In this document: positions 27,023 to 35,822 of the stretch, piece by piece
Position numbering within the stretch: the first letter of the stretch is position 1
Layout of the letters: each line of letters opens with the position of its first letter
From: Pseudomonadota bacterium
GTDB taxonomy: Bacteria; Pseudomonadota; Alphaproteobacteria; Acetobacterales; Acetobacteraceae
Direction of reading: 5' to 3'
Length of the DNA: 57,356 nt
Assembly: GCA_021780935.1 (NCBI GenBank)
Contig: JAJXXT010000112.1
Location: forward strand, 1 to 57,356
Position numbers and translations under genes: made by a program
The notes under the pieces: model-generated
Database searches by the model: none
What the model saw: the letters and a program-made list of their open reading frames with translations, nothing else
Told to the model about the DNA's origin: nothing

Positions 27023-28468
27023 TCAGGCCGAGGCCTGGGTCACGAACTTGGTGTTGAGATAGGCCTCGATCGCCTCCAGCCCGCCCTCGGAGCCATAGCC
27101 GGAATCCTTCATCCCCCCGAACGGCACCTCCGGCAGCGCCAGCCCGTGATGGTTGATCGACATCATCCCGGATTCCACCACCGCCGCCACCTTGTTCGCC
27201 GTCGCCGCGGAGCGTGTGTAGGCATAGGCCGCGAGCCCGTAGGGCAGGCGGTTTGCCTCGGCCAGCGCCTCCTCGGGCTGCTTGAACGGTACGATCAGCG
27301 CCAGCGGCCCGAACGGCTCCTCGTTCATCGCCCGCATCTCCGTCGTCACCTCGGTCAGCACCGTCGGCTCGAAGAAATTCCCCTTGTTGCCGATGCGCTT
27401 GCCGCCGGTGCGCAGCGTCGCACCTTTTTGCACCGCGTCGGCCACGAACCCTTCCATCGCCGTCACGCGCCGCGCATTGGCCAGCGGCCCCATCGTCGTG
27501 CCGGTTTCAAGCCCGCTGCCCACCTTGAGGTTCCGCGCGAACGTCACGAACCGCTCGACGAACGGCTGATAGACGCTCTCCTGCACCAGGAACCGCGTGG
27601 GTGCCACGCACACCTGCCCAGCGTTGCGGAACTTGTTGGCGGCCAGAATCTTCACCGCGGTGTCGATATCGGCGTCCTCGAACACCAGCGCCGGCGCGTG
27701 CCCGCCCAGCTCCATCGTCACCCGCTTCATGTGCAGTCCCGCCAGTGCCGCGAGCTGCTTGCCCACCGCCGTCGAGCCGGTGAACGAGATCTTGCGGATC
27801 ACCGGATGCGGAATGAGATACTCGGAAATCTCGGAGGGGATGCCGTAAACGAGCTGCACCACCCCCGCCGGCACCCCGGCATCGGCATAGACGCGGATCA
27901 GCTCGGCGCAGGAGGCCGGCGTCTCCTCCGGCCCCTTGAGGATGATCGAGCAGCCGGCGGCCAGCGCCGCGGAAATCTTGCGCACCGCCTGGTTTACCGG
28001 AAAATTCCATGGCGTGAACGCGGCCACCGGCCCCACCGGCTCCTTGATCACGAGCTGATAGATGCCGTCCGCCCGCGCCGGGATCACCCGCCCATAGGCG
28101 CGCCGCGCCTCCTCGCCGAACCACTCCATCACGTCGGCGCCGACCAGCAGTTCGCCCTTGGCCTCGGCCACCGGCTTGCCCTGCTCCATCGTCATCAGCG
28201 GCGCGATCGCCTCGGCCCGCTCGCGCATCAGCGCCGAGGCGCGCTTCAGCACTTTGCCGCGCTCGAAGGCGGAAACCTTCCGCCACGCCTCGAAGCCCTT
28301 CTGGGCGGCCGCCAGCGCGCGGTCGAGATCGGCGCGCTCGGCGTGGGCAACGATACCGAGCGGCTCGCTCGTCGCCGGGTTGATCACCGTCAGGTGCTTG
28401 CCCGAAGCCGCCCTGGTCCAGGCGCCGTCGATGAACAGGGAAACCTCTGGATATGTATGAGCGGACAT
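27023..28468 (-). CDS. gabD: NAD(P)-dependent aldehyde dehydrogenase (succinate-semialdehyde type)
   Basis: A 481-residue aldehyde dehydrogenase. The catalytic cysteine is Cys287 in [12 protein letters not shown] and the general base Glu253 in [17 protein letters not shown] and FTGSTAVGK are cofactor-site motifs. The GabD-like traits ([33 protein letters not shown] with DSGYGSEGG) favour a succinate-semialdehyde dehydrogenase, although related short semialdehydes are possible. The ATG at 28468 is preceded by GGAGG. No GABA aminotransferase gene is adjacent. Confidence 0.85.
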   Translation of the reverse strand: MSAHTYPEVSLFIDGAWTRAASGKHLTVINPATSEPLGIVAHAERADLDRALAAAQKGFEAWRKVSAFERGKVLKRASALMRERAEAIAPLMTMEQGKPVAEAKGELLVGADVMEWFGEEARRAYGRVIPARADGIYQLVIKEPVGPVAAFTPWNFPVNQAVRKISAALAAGCSIILKGPEETPASCAELIRVYADAGVPAGVVQLVYGIPSEISEYLIPHPVIRKISFTGSTAVGKQLAALAGLHMKRVTMELGGHAPALVFEDADIDTAVKILAANKFRNAGQVCVAPTRFLVQESVYQPFVERFVTFARNLKVGSGLETGTTMGPLANARRVTAMEGFVADAVQKGATLRTGGKRIGNKGNFFEPTVLTEVTTEMRAMNEEPFGPLALIVPFKQPEEALAEANRLPYGLAAYAYTRSAATANKVAAVVESGMMSINHHGLALPEVPFGGMKDSGYGSEGGLEAIEAYLNTKFVTQASA

Positions 28469-28583
28469 AACGCTCCTCCGTCTGCTGGCGTTTGGAGCAT
28501 TGTGCGCCAGACCGCGCCCGCCGCCAAATTCCCCGCCCAAACTCGCCGCCCAAACTCCCTGGGCCACGCCGCCGCGCTGGGGC

Positions 28584-29564
28584 TCACGCCGCGGCGTTGG
28601 GCCGCCAGTCCCTGAAAAACGCGGTCCCGATCTCGGCCGCCAGCGAAATCAGGTCCTGCTGCACCGCGTCGAGAAACAGGTGCAGCCCGCCCTCGATGAT
28701 CCGCCCGACGGGCCTGCCGGTCAGCGCCGCACGCAGCTCCTCCACCAGCTCCAGCGACCGCACCGTGCCGCGCAGCCCCCAGCGCGCGCGCAACTCGCCC
28801 AGCACCACCTCCATCTCGTGCACACACAGCGCCACACTGCGCGGAAACCCGTGGTCCACCAGCAGAAACGTCACCACATCGGCGGGCGTGAAGCCGGGCC
28901 GCGCCACCCGCCGGAACGCATGGTAACCGGCCGCGGCACGCAGCACGCCGCCCCATTGCGCCAGTTCCGCCAGCCGCCGCTCCTCGCCGCGGCTCGGCGC
29001 CATCAGCAGGTGATAGCGGATGTCGAGCAGCCGCGTCGTCTGGTCGGCGCGCTCGATCAGGCGGCCCAGCCGGTAGAACAGCCAGCCCTGATCGCGGAAA
29101 AACGTCCCCTCGGTGATGCCGGTATGCGTCTGCACGCCTTCCTTGATCCGCGTGCACAGCCGCGACAGCCGGTCGCCCTGCATCTCGGACGGCGGGATCG
29201 CCGACATCGCGCGATGGAACATGTTGAGATGGCGCCACATCTCGGTCGAGATCAGCGGCCGCAGCGAGCGTGCGTTGTAGCGTGCCGCCTCCAGCGATGC
29301 GGGAATGCTGGTGGGGTTAGCCCCGTCGGTCAGATAGAACGCCTTCACTGCATCGGCGCCGGGCAGATGCCCGAGCTGCGCGAAATTCGCCTCGTCGGCG
29401 TTGATCCGCACCAGCGCGTACCAGCTCTCCGCCTCGCGTCCGGGGCTCTCGAACCCCTGCGTGACGTCGATCAGCCGCGCCATGTTCTCCACGCGCTCGA
29501 GGTAGCGCGCCATCCAGAACAGCGCCTCGGCGTAGCGCGCCAGCATGACCGCGTCGCGCGCCAT
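28584..29564 (-). CDS. Alpha-E domain protein (DUF403)
   Basis: A 326-residue, mostly helical protein of the alpha-E (DUF403) family. It starts [29 protein letters not shown], with the conserved [13 protein letters not shown] helix, and contains [26 protein letters not shown]. The family nearly always sits beside a circularly permuted ATP-grasp gene, as here, and the pair is proposed to make or modify a small peptide. The start was set by a TGATG overlap with the ATP-grasp stop. The transglutaminase often found as third partner is not in the window. Function is unproven. Confidence 0.88.
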   Translation of the reverse strand: MARDAVMLARYAEALFWMARYLERVENMARLIDVTQGFESPGREAESWYALVRINADEANFAQLGHLPGADAVKAFYLTDGANPTSIPASLEAARYNARSLRPLISTEMWRHLNMFHRAMSAIPPSEMQGDRLSRLCTRIKEGVQTHTGITEGTFFRDQGWLFYRLGRLIERADQTTRLLDIRYHLLMAPSRGEERRLAELAQWGGVLRAAAGYHAFRRVARPGFTPADVVTFLLVDHGFPRSVALCVHEMEVVLGELRARWGLRGTVRSLELVEELRAALTGRPVGRIIEGGLHLFLDAVQQDLISLAAEIGTAFFRDWRPNAAA

Positions 29565-31117
29565 CAGCCGCCGCTCCGCCCGGCGGAACCGTCCTGCGCC
29601 GACGTGCCCTCCGGCAATGCCCCTTCGGCCAGCACCCCTTCGGCCAGCACCCACGTGTCCTTCGATCCGCCGCCCTGCGACGAGTTCACGATCAGCGACC
29701 CCTCCTTCATCGCCACCCGCGACAGCCCGCCCGGCAGCACCCAGGTCTCCCGCCCCGTCACCGCGAAGGGCCGCAGATCGAGGTGGCGCGCGCGAACCCC
29801 GGTCTCGGTCAGCGTCGGCGCCACGGAAAGGTCGATCACCGGCTGGCTGACCCAGTTGGCGGGGTCGTCGAGCAGTGCCGCCCGCGCCGCCGCCAGCTCC
29901 GCCGCACTCGCCCGCGGCCCGATCGTGATGCCATAACCGCCGCTCTCGCCCACCGGCTTCACCACCAGCTCCGCGAGATGCGCCAGCGTGTAATCCAGCC
30001 CTTCCTTCTCGCGACAGATATGCGTCGGCACATTGGGCAGGATCGCGTCCTCGCCGAGGTAGTAGCGGATGATGCGCGGCATGTAGGCATAGACCGCCTT
30101 GTCGTCGGCCACCCCGGTGCCGACGGCGTTGGCCAGCGTCACGCTGCCACGCCGCCAGGCGCCGATCAGCCCCGGTACGCCCAGCAGGCTTTCCGGGCGG
30201 AACACCGTCGGGTCGAGGAAATCATCGCCGATCCGCCGATAGATCGTGTGCACCGCCCGCAGCCCCGCGGTGGTACGCATGAACACGTGGTCGCGCTCGA
30301 CCACCAGATCGGCGCCCTCCACCAGCGGCACGCCCATCTCGCGGGCCAGAAACACGTGCTCGAAATAGGCGGAGTTGTAGATCCCGGGCGACAGCAGCAC
30401 GACCTGCGGGTCATCCACCCCCTCGGGCGCGATCTCCGCCATCGCCGCGTGCAGCCGCCGCCCGTAATCATCGACCGGCCGCAGCTTCATCCCCGCCATC
30501 AGGTCGGGGAAGGTGCGGTTCATCAGGTGGCGGTTCTCGACCACGTAGGAAACGCCGGAGGGTGTGCGCGCGTTGTCCTCCAGCACCATGAAATCGCCAT
30601 CGCGGCCGCGCACAATGTCGGTTCCGCAGATATGCACGTAGGTCCCGAACCTGACAGGAAAATGCTCCATTTCCGGCCGATAATTGGCATTCCCCAGCAC
30701 CAGGTCGCGCGGCACGACGCCATCGGCGAGGATCTTCCGCTCGTGGTAGATGTCGTGCAGGAACAGGTTCAGCGCCGCCACGCGCTGCTTCACGCCGCGC
30801 TCCAGCTGGTCCCACTCGGCCGCGGTGACGATCCGCGGAATGCAGTCGAACGGCAGGATGCGGTCGATCGCCGTCGCGTCGGAATAGACGGTGAAGGTCA
30901 CGCCGAGGTCGATGAGGTCGCCCTCCGCCGCCGCCGCCCGCGCGCGCAGCGCCTCCAGCCCGATCGCCGCCAGCCGCTCGCGCACCGTCCGCGCCGCCCC
31001 GCCATCGCCCGCGCGCGCCGCGGTCAGCTCGCAGAAATACGGCCCCGGCTCGTAGTCGCCGAACAGCGCCGCCTGACCTGGTCCGCCCTCACCCGGTCCG
31101 CCCGTCCGTTCCGCCAT
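29564..31117 (-). CDS. Circularly permuted ATP-grasp protein (type 2, DUF404/DUF407)
   Basis: A 517-residue protein of the circularly permuted ATP-grasp family, predicted to ligate a carboxylate to an amine using ATP. Conserved stretches include LDLGVTFTVY-like DLGVTFTVYSD, RILPFDCIPRI, DNARTPSGVSYVVENR, LSPGIYNSAYFEH, TVANAVGTG-like LANAVGTGVADDKAVYAY and KPVGESGGYG. The ATG at 31117 has a strong GGGGGAGG site. The last 40 residues are a low-complexity tail with a duplicated VLAEG. It is coupled to the alpha-E gene. Substrates are unknown. Confidence 0.88.
   Translation of the reverse strand: MAERTGGPGEGGPGQAALFGDYEPGPYFCELTAARAGDGGAARTVRERLAAIGLEALRARAAAAEGDLIDLGVTFTVYSDATAIDRILPFDCIPRIVTAAEWDQLERGVKQRVAALNLFLHDIYHERKILADGVVPRDLVLGNANYRPEMEHFPVRFGTYVHICGTDIVRGRDGDFMVLEDNARTPSGVSYVVENRHLMNRTFPDLMAGMKLRPVDDYGRRLHAAMAEIAPEGVDDPQVVLLSPGIYNSAYFEHVFLAREMGVPLVEGADLVVERDHVFMRTTAGLRAVHTIYRRIGDDFLDPTVFRPESLLGVPGLIGAWRRGSVTLANAVGTGVADDKAVYAYMPRIIRYYLGEDAILPNVPTHICREKEGLDYTLAHLAELVVKPVGESGGYGITIGPRASAAELAAARAALLDDPANWVSQPVIDLSVAPTLTETGVRARHLDLRPFAVTGRETWVLPGGLSRVAMKEGSLIVNSSQGGGSKDTWVLAEGVLAEGALPEGTSAQDGSAGRSGG
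29621..29650. repeat. 15-bp tandem duplication in the ATP-grasp tail
   Basis: CCCTTCGGCCAGCAC occurs twice, exactly, at 29621-29635 and 29636-29650. On the coding (minus) strand it yields the duplicated VLAEG in the C-terminal tail. Confidence 0.9.
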
Positions 31118-31457
31118 CGAGCCTCCCCCTGGGCTGCCTCGGCACAGCATAGCAGACGCACCGCACATGCAACCGTCGCGTTCAGCCATGCAAATCATCC
31201 GCCAGAGATCGGCCACCACGGCCGGGGCGGCCAGAGTGACCGGGGCAATCGTCGCGTCAGGGGCCGAGGATCAGTTGCCGAGGATTGGGGGGCCGAGGAT
31301 CGGGGTGCAGGGTCTCGCCCCGACGTCTTGCACAACCACGCTCCGGACCAATGGTTGCGTGGCCACACCCGCCTCCGCTACCCCGCCGACAACGAACCGT
31401 CTCCAGCCCTGCCGTCCTGCCCGTCCTCTTTCTCGTTGGTCTTATTCGGAGTCAGCT
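31118..31457. other. Intergenic region, 340 bases, between divergent genes
   Basis: I see no credible gene here. It must hold promoters for the ATP-grasp gene (minus) and the lipoprotein gene (plus), but no convincing -35/-10 pair stands out. GGAG at 31449-31452 is the ribosome site of the lipoprotein gene. A short degenerate repeat of GCCGAGGAT occurs at 31263-31301. Confidence 0.6.
31263..31301. repeat. Degenerate short repeat, three copies of GCCGAGGAT
   Basis: GCCGAGGATC, GCCGAGGATT and GCCGAGGATC begin at about 31263, 31277 and 31292, spaced 14 and 15 bases. They lie in noncoding sequence upstream of a lipoprotein gene. Confidence 0.7.
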
Positions 31458-31970
31458 ATGCGCCTCGCCACCGCTCTTCCCCTCGCCGCCGGCCTGCTGC
31501 TGCTGTTCGGCTGCGCCAACAAGGCCCACGCCCCGGTCGCCAAGACCGCGTTCCTGGTCGGCCATATCAACGCGCCGCCCGCGCCCTACTGCGCCAAGCC
31601 GCCGGAACTTGCGGCGCTGGACGTGCAGGGGCTGCAAAGCCGCCTGATGGTCACCGCCCTCTCCTGCGACGCGCGTGACCAGTACAACGCCTTTGTCGAC
31701 CGCTACCGCACCATGCTCGCCGCCGAGGACAAGACGCTCGCCTCCTATTTCGCGCGCAACTACGGCGGCTCCGCCCAGGCCGAGCACGACAGCTACATCA
31801 CCGCCCTGGCCAACGCGCAGAGCGAGATCGGCACGCAGGAGGGGGTGACGTTCTGCGAGCAGAACATCGGCCGCTTCAAGCAGGTGATGGCGCTGCCCGC
31901 GGCCCAGCTTCCGGTCTACGCCCAGGCCAAGCCGATCGATCAGCCCTATAAATTCGCCGTCTGCAACTGA
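31458..31970 (+). CDS. Putative lipoprotein of unknown function
   Basis: A 170-residue protein with a signal peptide ending in the lipobox LLFGC (Cys19 or so), so it is probably lipid-anchored in the envelope. The mature part has conserved-looking cysteines (YCAKPPELAA, LSCDARDQYN, VTFCEQNIG, AVCN at the end) and a helical segment ARDQYNAFVDRYRTML. I do not recognise a family. Codon use is like its neighbours. GGAG lies six bases before the ATG. It is a single-gene unit, with a 302-base noncoding stretch after it. Confidence 0.75.
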   Translation: MRLATALPLAAGLLLLFGCANKAHAPVAKTAFLVGHINAPPAPYCAKPPELAALDVQGLQSRLMVTALSCDARDQYNAFVDRYRTMLAAEDKTLASYFARNYGGSAQAEHDSYITALANAQSEIGTQEGVTFCEQNIGRFKQVMALPAAQLPVYAQAKPIDQPYKFAVCN

Positions 31971-32272
31971 GCAGCACAATTCTGCCGCACCGACGGCATC
32001 GGCGCTTCGCTTCATCGACGGTTGCCGCACAAATACGCTGAAGACTCGCCGTAATTGTATTGATCAGGAGGTCTCCGAGACCTGCGCATTACTGCAACTT
32101 CCTTGTTGGCAGGCACATCTTTGCCGTCTGGCGCGCAATCTCCTCCGATCAGCCGATGCCGCACAATCGGGTGACGCCCCCAGTCGCGCGACCGCAGGTT
32201 TCCAACCTATCGTTCGCGCACAAAAAAGGGCGCCACCAGGGCGCCCTTTTCCGTCGCGGCAAGCGGCCGGCG
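31971..32272. other. Intergenic region, 302 bases, between convergent genes
   Basis: This is less GC-rich than its surroundings and holds no ORF I can support. It contains the terminator at 32222-32250 near its right end. Nothing else was recognised. Confidence 0.6.
32222..32250. terminator. Rho-independent terminator, mainly for the OmpA-like gene
   Basis: Arms GGGCGCC (32228-32234) and GGCGCCC (32240-32246) give a seven-pair stem with a five-base loop. Six A residues flank one side and four T residues the other, so it is followed by T-runs on both strands and can work in both directions; the minus-strand T-run is longer. Confidence 0.85.
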
Positions 32273-33298
32273 TTACTTCAGGATGATTTCCACGCGGCGG
32301 TTCTGCGGCTCGCGCACGCCCGGCGCCGTCGGCACCAGCGGGTGGGTTTCGCCGAAGCCCTTCACGTAGATGATGTTCTTGGGCACGCCATCGCGAACCA
32401 GCTCGGCGGCCACCGCATCGGCGCGGCGGACCGAAAGGCCCATGTTGTAGGCGGCGGTACCCGAGAGATCGGTGTAGCCGTTGGCCTCGATCCGCGTCGT
32501 CTTCACCCGCGTCGAAGCCTGTGCGGCCTCGGCGATGATGGAGCGGGCACGCGCCGTCAGCGTCGCCTTGTCCCAGTCGAAGAACACCAAGTAGGTGCGC
32601 GCCGGTGCCGGGGCCGGGGCCGCGGCGGGGGTCGGCGCGGGCGGCGGCGGCGGCGGTGCCGCGTTGAACGCATAACGCATGCCGATCAGCACGGAGTGGT
32701 TGAGCTGGTCGCCGATCTTCAGCGTCGACCCGCCGGAGCCGTAGGTCGGGCTGTTGAGCACGTCCATGAACCGGTATTCCGCCGTCACCGACAGGCCGGG
32801 CGCCGAGGCGATCGGGAATGCCGCGCCGATGATACCCTGCACGCCCAGCCCGCCCTTGCTCGACGTGCCGACATTGGTGGTGCCGATATGGCCGTTCGAC
32901 AGCCACTCGCGCTCATAGCCGACGCCGGCGCCGACATACGGGTAGATCCAGTTGGCCCCGACGTCGAAATCATAGAGCGCGTTGACCATCACGCCCCAGG
33001 TGCGGAAATCGCCGCCGCCGTTCGGGGAGGTCGAATGCAGGTTGTTGTCGCGGAAATTCAGCTCGAGTTCGGTCCGCAGCCCGTTGCCGAAGCCCCAGCC
33101 GATCGACCCGAGCACCACCGGCCCGATCGTCGTGTTGAGCTTGCCGCTGTTGGCCGCCGGCACCGCCGTCGCCTTGAGCTGCTGCAGATAGTTGATACCG
33201 AGGCCACCGCCGACATAAAGCCCGTTCACCGGCTGCGCCATGGCGGCTGCGGGAACGGCCAGGATGCTCGCGGCGAGCAGCATGGAACGCGTGTTCAT
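32273..33298 (-). CDS. OmpA family outer-membrane protein
   Basis: A 341-residue two-domain porin-like protein. A signal peptide of 22 residues ends at AMAQ. An N-terminal barrel of about eight strands follows (GLYVGGGLGINYL through VLIGMRYAFN), then a proline/alanine-rich linker near residues 222-242, then the OmpA peptidoglycan-binding domain, with FFDWDKATL, GYTDLSGTAAYNMGLSVRRADAV-type TDxxG motif and NRRVEI near the end. It ties the outer membrane to the cell wall. GGAGA precedes the ATG at 33298. A strong terminator follows, so it is monocistronic. Confidence 0.93.
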   Translation of the reverse strand: MNTRSMLLAASILAVPAAAMAQPVNGLYVGGGLGINYLQQLKATAVPAANSGKLNTTIGPVVLGSIGWGFGNGLRTELELNFRDNNLHSTSPNGGGDFRTWGVMVNALYDFDVGANWIYPYVGAGVGYEREWLSNGHIGTTNVGTSSKGGLGVQGIIGAAFPIASAPGLSVTAEYRFMDVLNSPTYGSGGSTLKIGDQLNHSVLIGMRYAFNAAPPPPPPAPTPAAAPAPAPARTYLVFFDWDKATLTARARSIIAEAAQASTRVKTTRIEANGYTDLSGTAAYNMGLSVRRADAVAAELVRDGVPKNIIYVKGFGETHPLVPTAPGVREPQNRRVEIILK

Positions 33299-33482
33299 GA
33301 GATTCTCCGTTCGTTTTCGGCGCATGCAGGCACACACCTGAGACCGTTTGGCCCCGACTCCACGCCTGATAACTAGCCTTTACGAAAGCTGACCGCCAGA
33401 CCGCACAAACAAGTGCCATAATTGCCCGCGGACGCTGTGGCGCAGGCGCAACACCATGTTGCTCCTCAGTCCGGAAGGTCGA

Positions 33483-33806
33483 TCAGGCAACGATCCGCCC
33501 CTCGAACGGCAGAACCAGGTCGGCCGCCTCCATCTCAATCACCCACAGATCGGGGTCGCGCCCGGTCTGCCGCGCCACATAGGCGTCCGCCTCCGCCTCC
33601 GTCAGCGGTTCGGCGCCCACCGCGCGCAGCCAGGCGGGTTCGCCATCGGCACCGGTGATGCGCGAGAACACCGCCAGCCCCGGCCGTCCGCGTAGCACCA
33701 CCAGCACCCCGCCCGCATCGGGGTCGCCCTTGTGCACCACGACACCGTTGACCCCCGCGCGCAGCGTCGCCTGCACCCAGATCGAGGTCTTCAGCCGGGG
33801 TGTCAC
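33483..33806 (-). CDS. DUF1491 family protein
   Basis: A 107-residue cytoplasmic protein of the DUF1491 family, short alphaproteobacterial proteins with no known function. It starts PRLKTSIWVQATLRAGVNGV and contains the typical VHKGDPDAGGVLVVLRGR and DPDLWVIEME segments. The start is probably the GTG at 33806, directly before the conserved PRLKT; no ATG is close. It is divergent from the small basic protein gene, with only about 30 bases between the starts. Confidence 0.85.
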   Translation of the reverse strand: MTPRLKTSIWVQATLRAGVNGVVVHKGDPDAGGVLVVLRGRPGLAVFSRITGADGEPAWLRAVGAEPLTEAEADAYVARQTGRDPDLWVIEMEAADLVLPFEGRIVA

Positions 33807-33835
33807 GTGCCCGCCGCCATGCTATGGCGCGGCTC

Positions 33836-34045
33836 ATGAAGCAGACGCCCATGAAGCAGATGACCGAGGCGCAGCGCGCCTACGAGGCCAAGCGTGCGGC
33901 CAAGGCCGGGGTGAGCCTCGATAAATGGCTCGCCACCAAGGAAAAGGACGCGGCGAAACTCGCCGCTGCCCCGGAAAAGCCGAAGAAACCCAAAAAGCCC
34001 GGACTGTTCTCGCGGCTGCTGGATCGCGCGCATAAGCCTCTCTAG
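33836..34045 (+). CDS. Small basic protein, function unknown
   Basis: A 69-residue protein rich in lysine and alanine, with a helical part MTEAQRAYEAKRAAKAGVS, a KWL segment, then a KPKKPKKP stretch and a C-terminal LFSRLLDRAHKPL. Similar short sequences, as far as I recall, occur in related alphaproteobacteria, but I cannot name a family. The start is uncertain: in-frame ATG codons lie at 33824, 33836, 33851 and 33860, and none has a strong ribosome site. It is divergent from the DUF1491 gene. Confidence 0.6.
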   Translation: MKQTPMKQMTEAQRAYEAKRAAKAGVSLDKWLATKEKDAAKLAAAPEKPKKPKKPGLFSRLLDRAHKPL

Positions 34046-34151
34046 ACCCCAACCGGCGCGCCCCGTCCAGCCAAGGCCTCACCAGCCAGGGCCTCACCAG
34101 CCGCGGCTTGCCGCCCACGCGGATTGGAGCGTCGATGCGCGCAAGCGCTGG

Positions 34152-35015
34152 ATGGCGGTAGCCCGCCGTGGTCCCCGGGGCTGGACGCTCGCGGCGCCGG
34201 AACCGGTGGGCGAGCCGGCCACGCTTCTGGCCCGCCTCGCCGCCCGCGCCGGCGGCGGCGTCGCCATGGGGCTCGACCTGCCGCTTGGCCTGCCGGCTGG
34301 CTACGCCGCGCGTTATGTCCGCGACGCGGATTTCGTTGCGTTTCTAAAATCCCTCGCCGCCCGCCCGGACTTCTTCCGCGTCTGCGACACGCTGGCCGAG
34401 GTCACGCCCGCGCGCCCCTTCTACCCGCGTGTCGGTCGCGCCGGCATGACGCGCGCCGCCCATGCCGCCGCCCTCGGCATTCCCTCCCTCGGCCGCGCCT
34501 GCGATGCCGCGACCGGCACCCGCCCCGCCGGCGCGCCGCTGTTCTGGACCCTCGGCGCCAACCAGGCCGGCAAGGCCGCACTGTCCGCCTGGCGGGAGAT
34601 GCTCATTCCCGCACTGCTCTCGCGCACGCCGCCGCGTCTCTGGCCGTTCGAGGGCGGCTTGCGCGAGCTGCTCGCGGCCGGCGGCATCGTGCTCGCCGAG
34701 ACCTACCCCGCCGAGGCCATGGTCCAACTCGGCATCCGCCGCCATGGCAGCAAGCGCCGCCAGCCCGACCGCACCGCCATGGCGCCGGCGATCCGTGCCG
34801 CGATGCGTCGGCTCGGCGTGCGAGCCGCACCCGCGCTCACGGCCTCCCTCGCCACCGGCTTCGGTGCCGATGCCGCCGGCGAGGATCGTTTCGATTGCGT
34901 TCTAGGCGCGCTCTGCGTCATCGCCGTCACCGACGGCGCCAGGCCCGACCACATCCCGCCCGACCCCGACATCCGTCGCTGGGAGGGCTGGGTGCTGGGG
35001 CAGGATAGCGGCTGA
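34152..35015 (+). CDS. DUF429-like (RNase H-fold) protein, N terminus uncertain
   Basis: A 287-residue protein from the first available ATG. GLDLPLGLPAGYA, ETYPAEAM and GEDRFDCVLGALCV match the DUF429-type RNase H-like fold; function is unknown. Codons directly upstream in frame (34113-34151) would read AAHADWSVDARKRW, which looks like the missing first strand of the domain, but no ATG, GTG or TTG occurs in frame between 34045 and 34152. Either an unusual start codon, a frameshift or a sequencing error is possible. Its 3' end overlaps the kinase gene on the other strand by 114 bases. Confidence 0.68.
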   Translation: MAVARRGPRGWTLAAPEPVGEPATLLARLAARAGGGVAMGLDLPLGLPAGYAARYVRDADFVAFLKSLAARPDFFRVCDTLAEVTPARPFYPRVGRAGMTRAAHAAALGIPSLGRACDAATGTRPAGAPLFWTLGANQAGKAALSAWREMLIPALLSRTPPRLWPFEGGLRELLAAGGIVLAETYPAEAMVQLGIRRHGSKRRQPDRTAMAPAIRAAMRRLGVRAAPALTASLATGFGADAAGEDRFDCVLGALCVIAVTDGARPDHIPPDPDIRRWEGWVLGQDSG

Positions 35016-35822
35016 CTCCCCCGCGAGATTGGCCCGGAACGCCACTTCCATCGCCGGATGCAGCAGCCAGGCCCGCCCCGCGAGCGCCACCGGCTTCGGC
35101 CCGGCGAGCCGGATCAGCACCGTCGCGAGCCGCGCCAGTTCCTCGCCCGCGCGGACGAAAATATCCCGCGCCTCGGCCACGCCCGCCACCGCCCGCGCCA
35201 GTTGCGCGATCGCGTCCCGCCCGCCGGTATAGATGTGGGCGCGCTGGTGGTCCCAGCCATCCCCTCCCATCGCCGCCGCCAACGCCACCGAAAGCGGTGA
35301 GAGCGGCGCCGCCGGGTCCTCCTCCCGCTCGCGCCAGCTGCGCCGCAGCGCCATCCGCCCGATCCAGAACGCCGAACCGGCATCGTCGATCAGCATGCCT
35401 CGCCCGCCCACCCGCAGCTCCGTGCCATCCGCACGGACATGCAACGCAACCGAACCCGTTCCGGCATAAACGAGATGCCCCTCGCCCGGCGCGAACGCCG
35501 CGCGATAGGCTAGGTTCACATCGTTCGTCACCGTCACCGACGCCGCCGGCACGCCAAGCGCCGCGGCCAGGATCGTCCGCGCCAGCACCGCCTCGGGTGC
35601 CGTCGCGTCGAGCCCCGTCACTCCGGCCAGAACCTCTGAAGCGGGCGCCGGCACGGCATGCGCCAGCGCCGCGGCCAGTGCCCGGAACCGCGCCTCCTCC
35701 GCGGCCAGGAACAAATGCCCGGAGGCTGCCGGCAACTCCCCCGTCCCGAGCACCGCCGCCCCGTCCCGCAGCACCCAGCGCGAGCCGGAGCCGCCGACGT
35801 CGAGCGTCAGCAGCAGGCTCAC
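34902..35822 (-). CDS. BadF/BadG/BcrA/BcrD-type sugar kinase (N-acetylglucosamine kinase-like)
   Basis: A 306-residue ASKHA-fold ATPase. Phosphate-binding motifs are LTLDVGGSGSRWVL at the start and VYAGTGSVAL in the middle, with GGRGMLIDDAGSAFWIG, the characteristic GlcNAc/MurNAc-kinase-like GDEGS-like region. It probably phosphorylates a free amino sugar. The GTG start at 35822 overlaps the nanE stop (GTGA), replacing the longer frame upstream, which is only a shadow. Its last 114 bases overlap the DUF429-like gene on the opposite strand, so the true C terminus may be a little unusual. Confidence 0.82.
   Translation of the reverse strand: MSLLLTLDVGGSGSRWVLRDGAAVLGTGELPAASGHLFLAAEEARFRALAAALAHAVPAPASEVLAGVTGLDATAPEAVLARTILAAALGVPAASVTVTNDVNLAYRAAFAPGEGHLVYAGTGSVALHVRADGTELRVGGRGMLIDDAGSAFWIGRMALRRSWREREEDPAAPLSPLSVALAAAMGGDGWDHQRAHIYTGGRDAIAQLARAVAGVAEARDIFVRAGEELARLATVLIRLAGPKPVALAGRAWLLHPAMEVAFRANLAGESAAILPQHPALPATDVGVGRDVVGPGAVGDGDDAERA

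Noticed and set aside
33850..34045. Minus-strand frames opposite the small basic protein
   Set aside because: No conserved features; the plus-strand protein has a plausible helical and basic-tail organisation.
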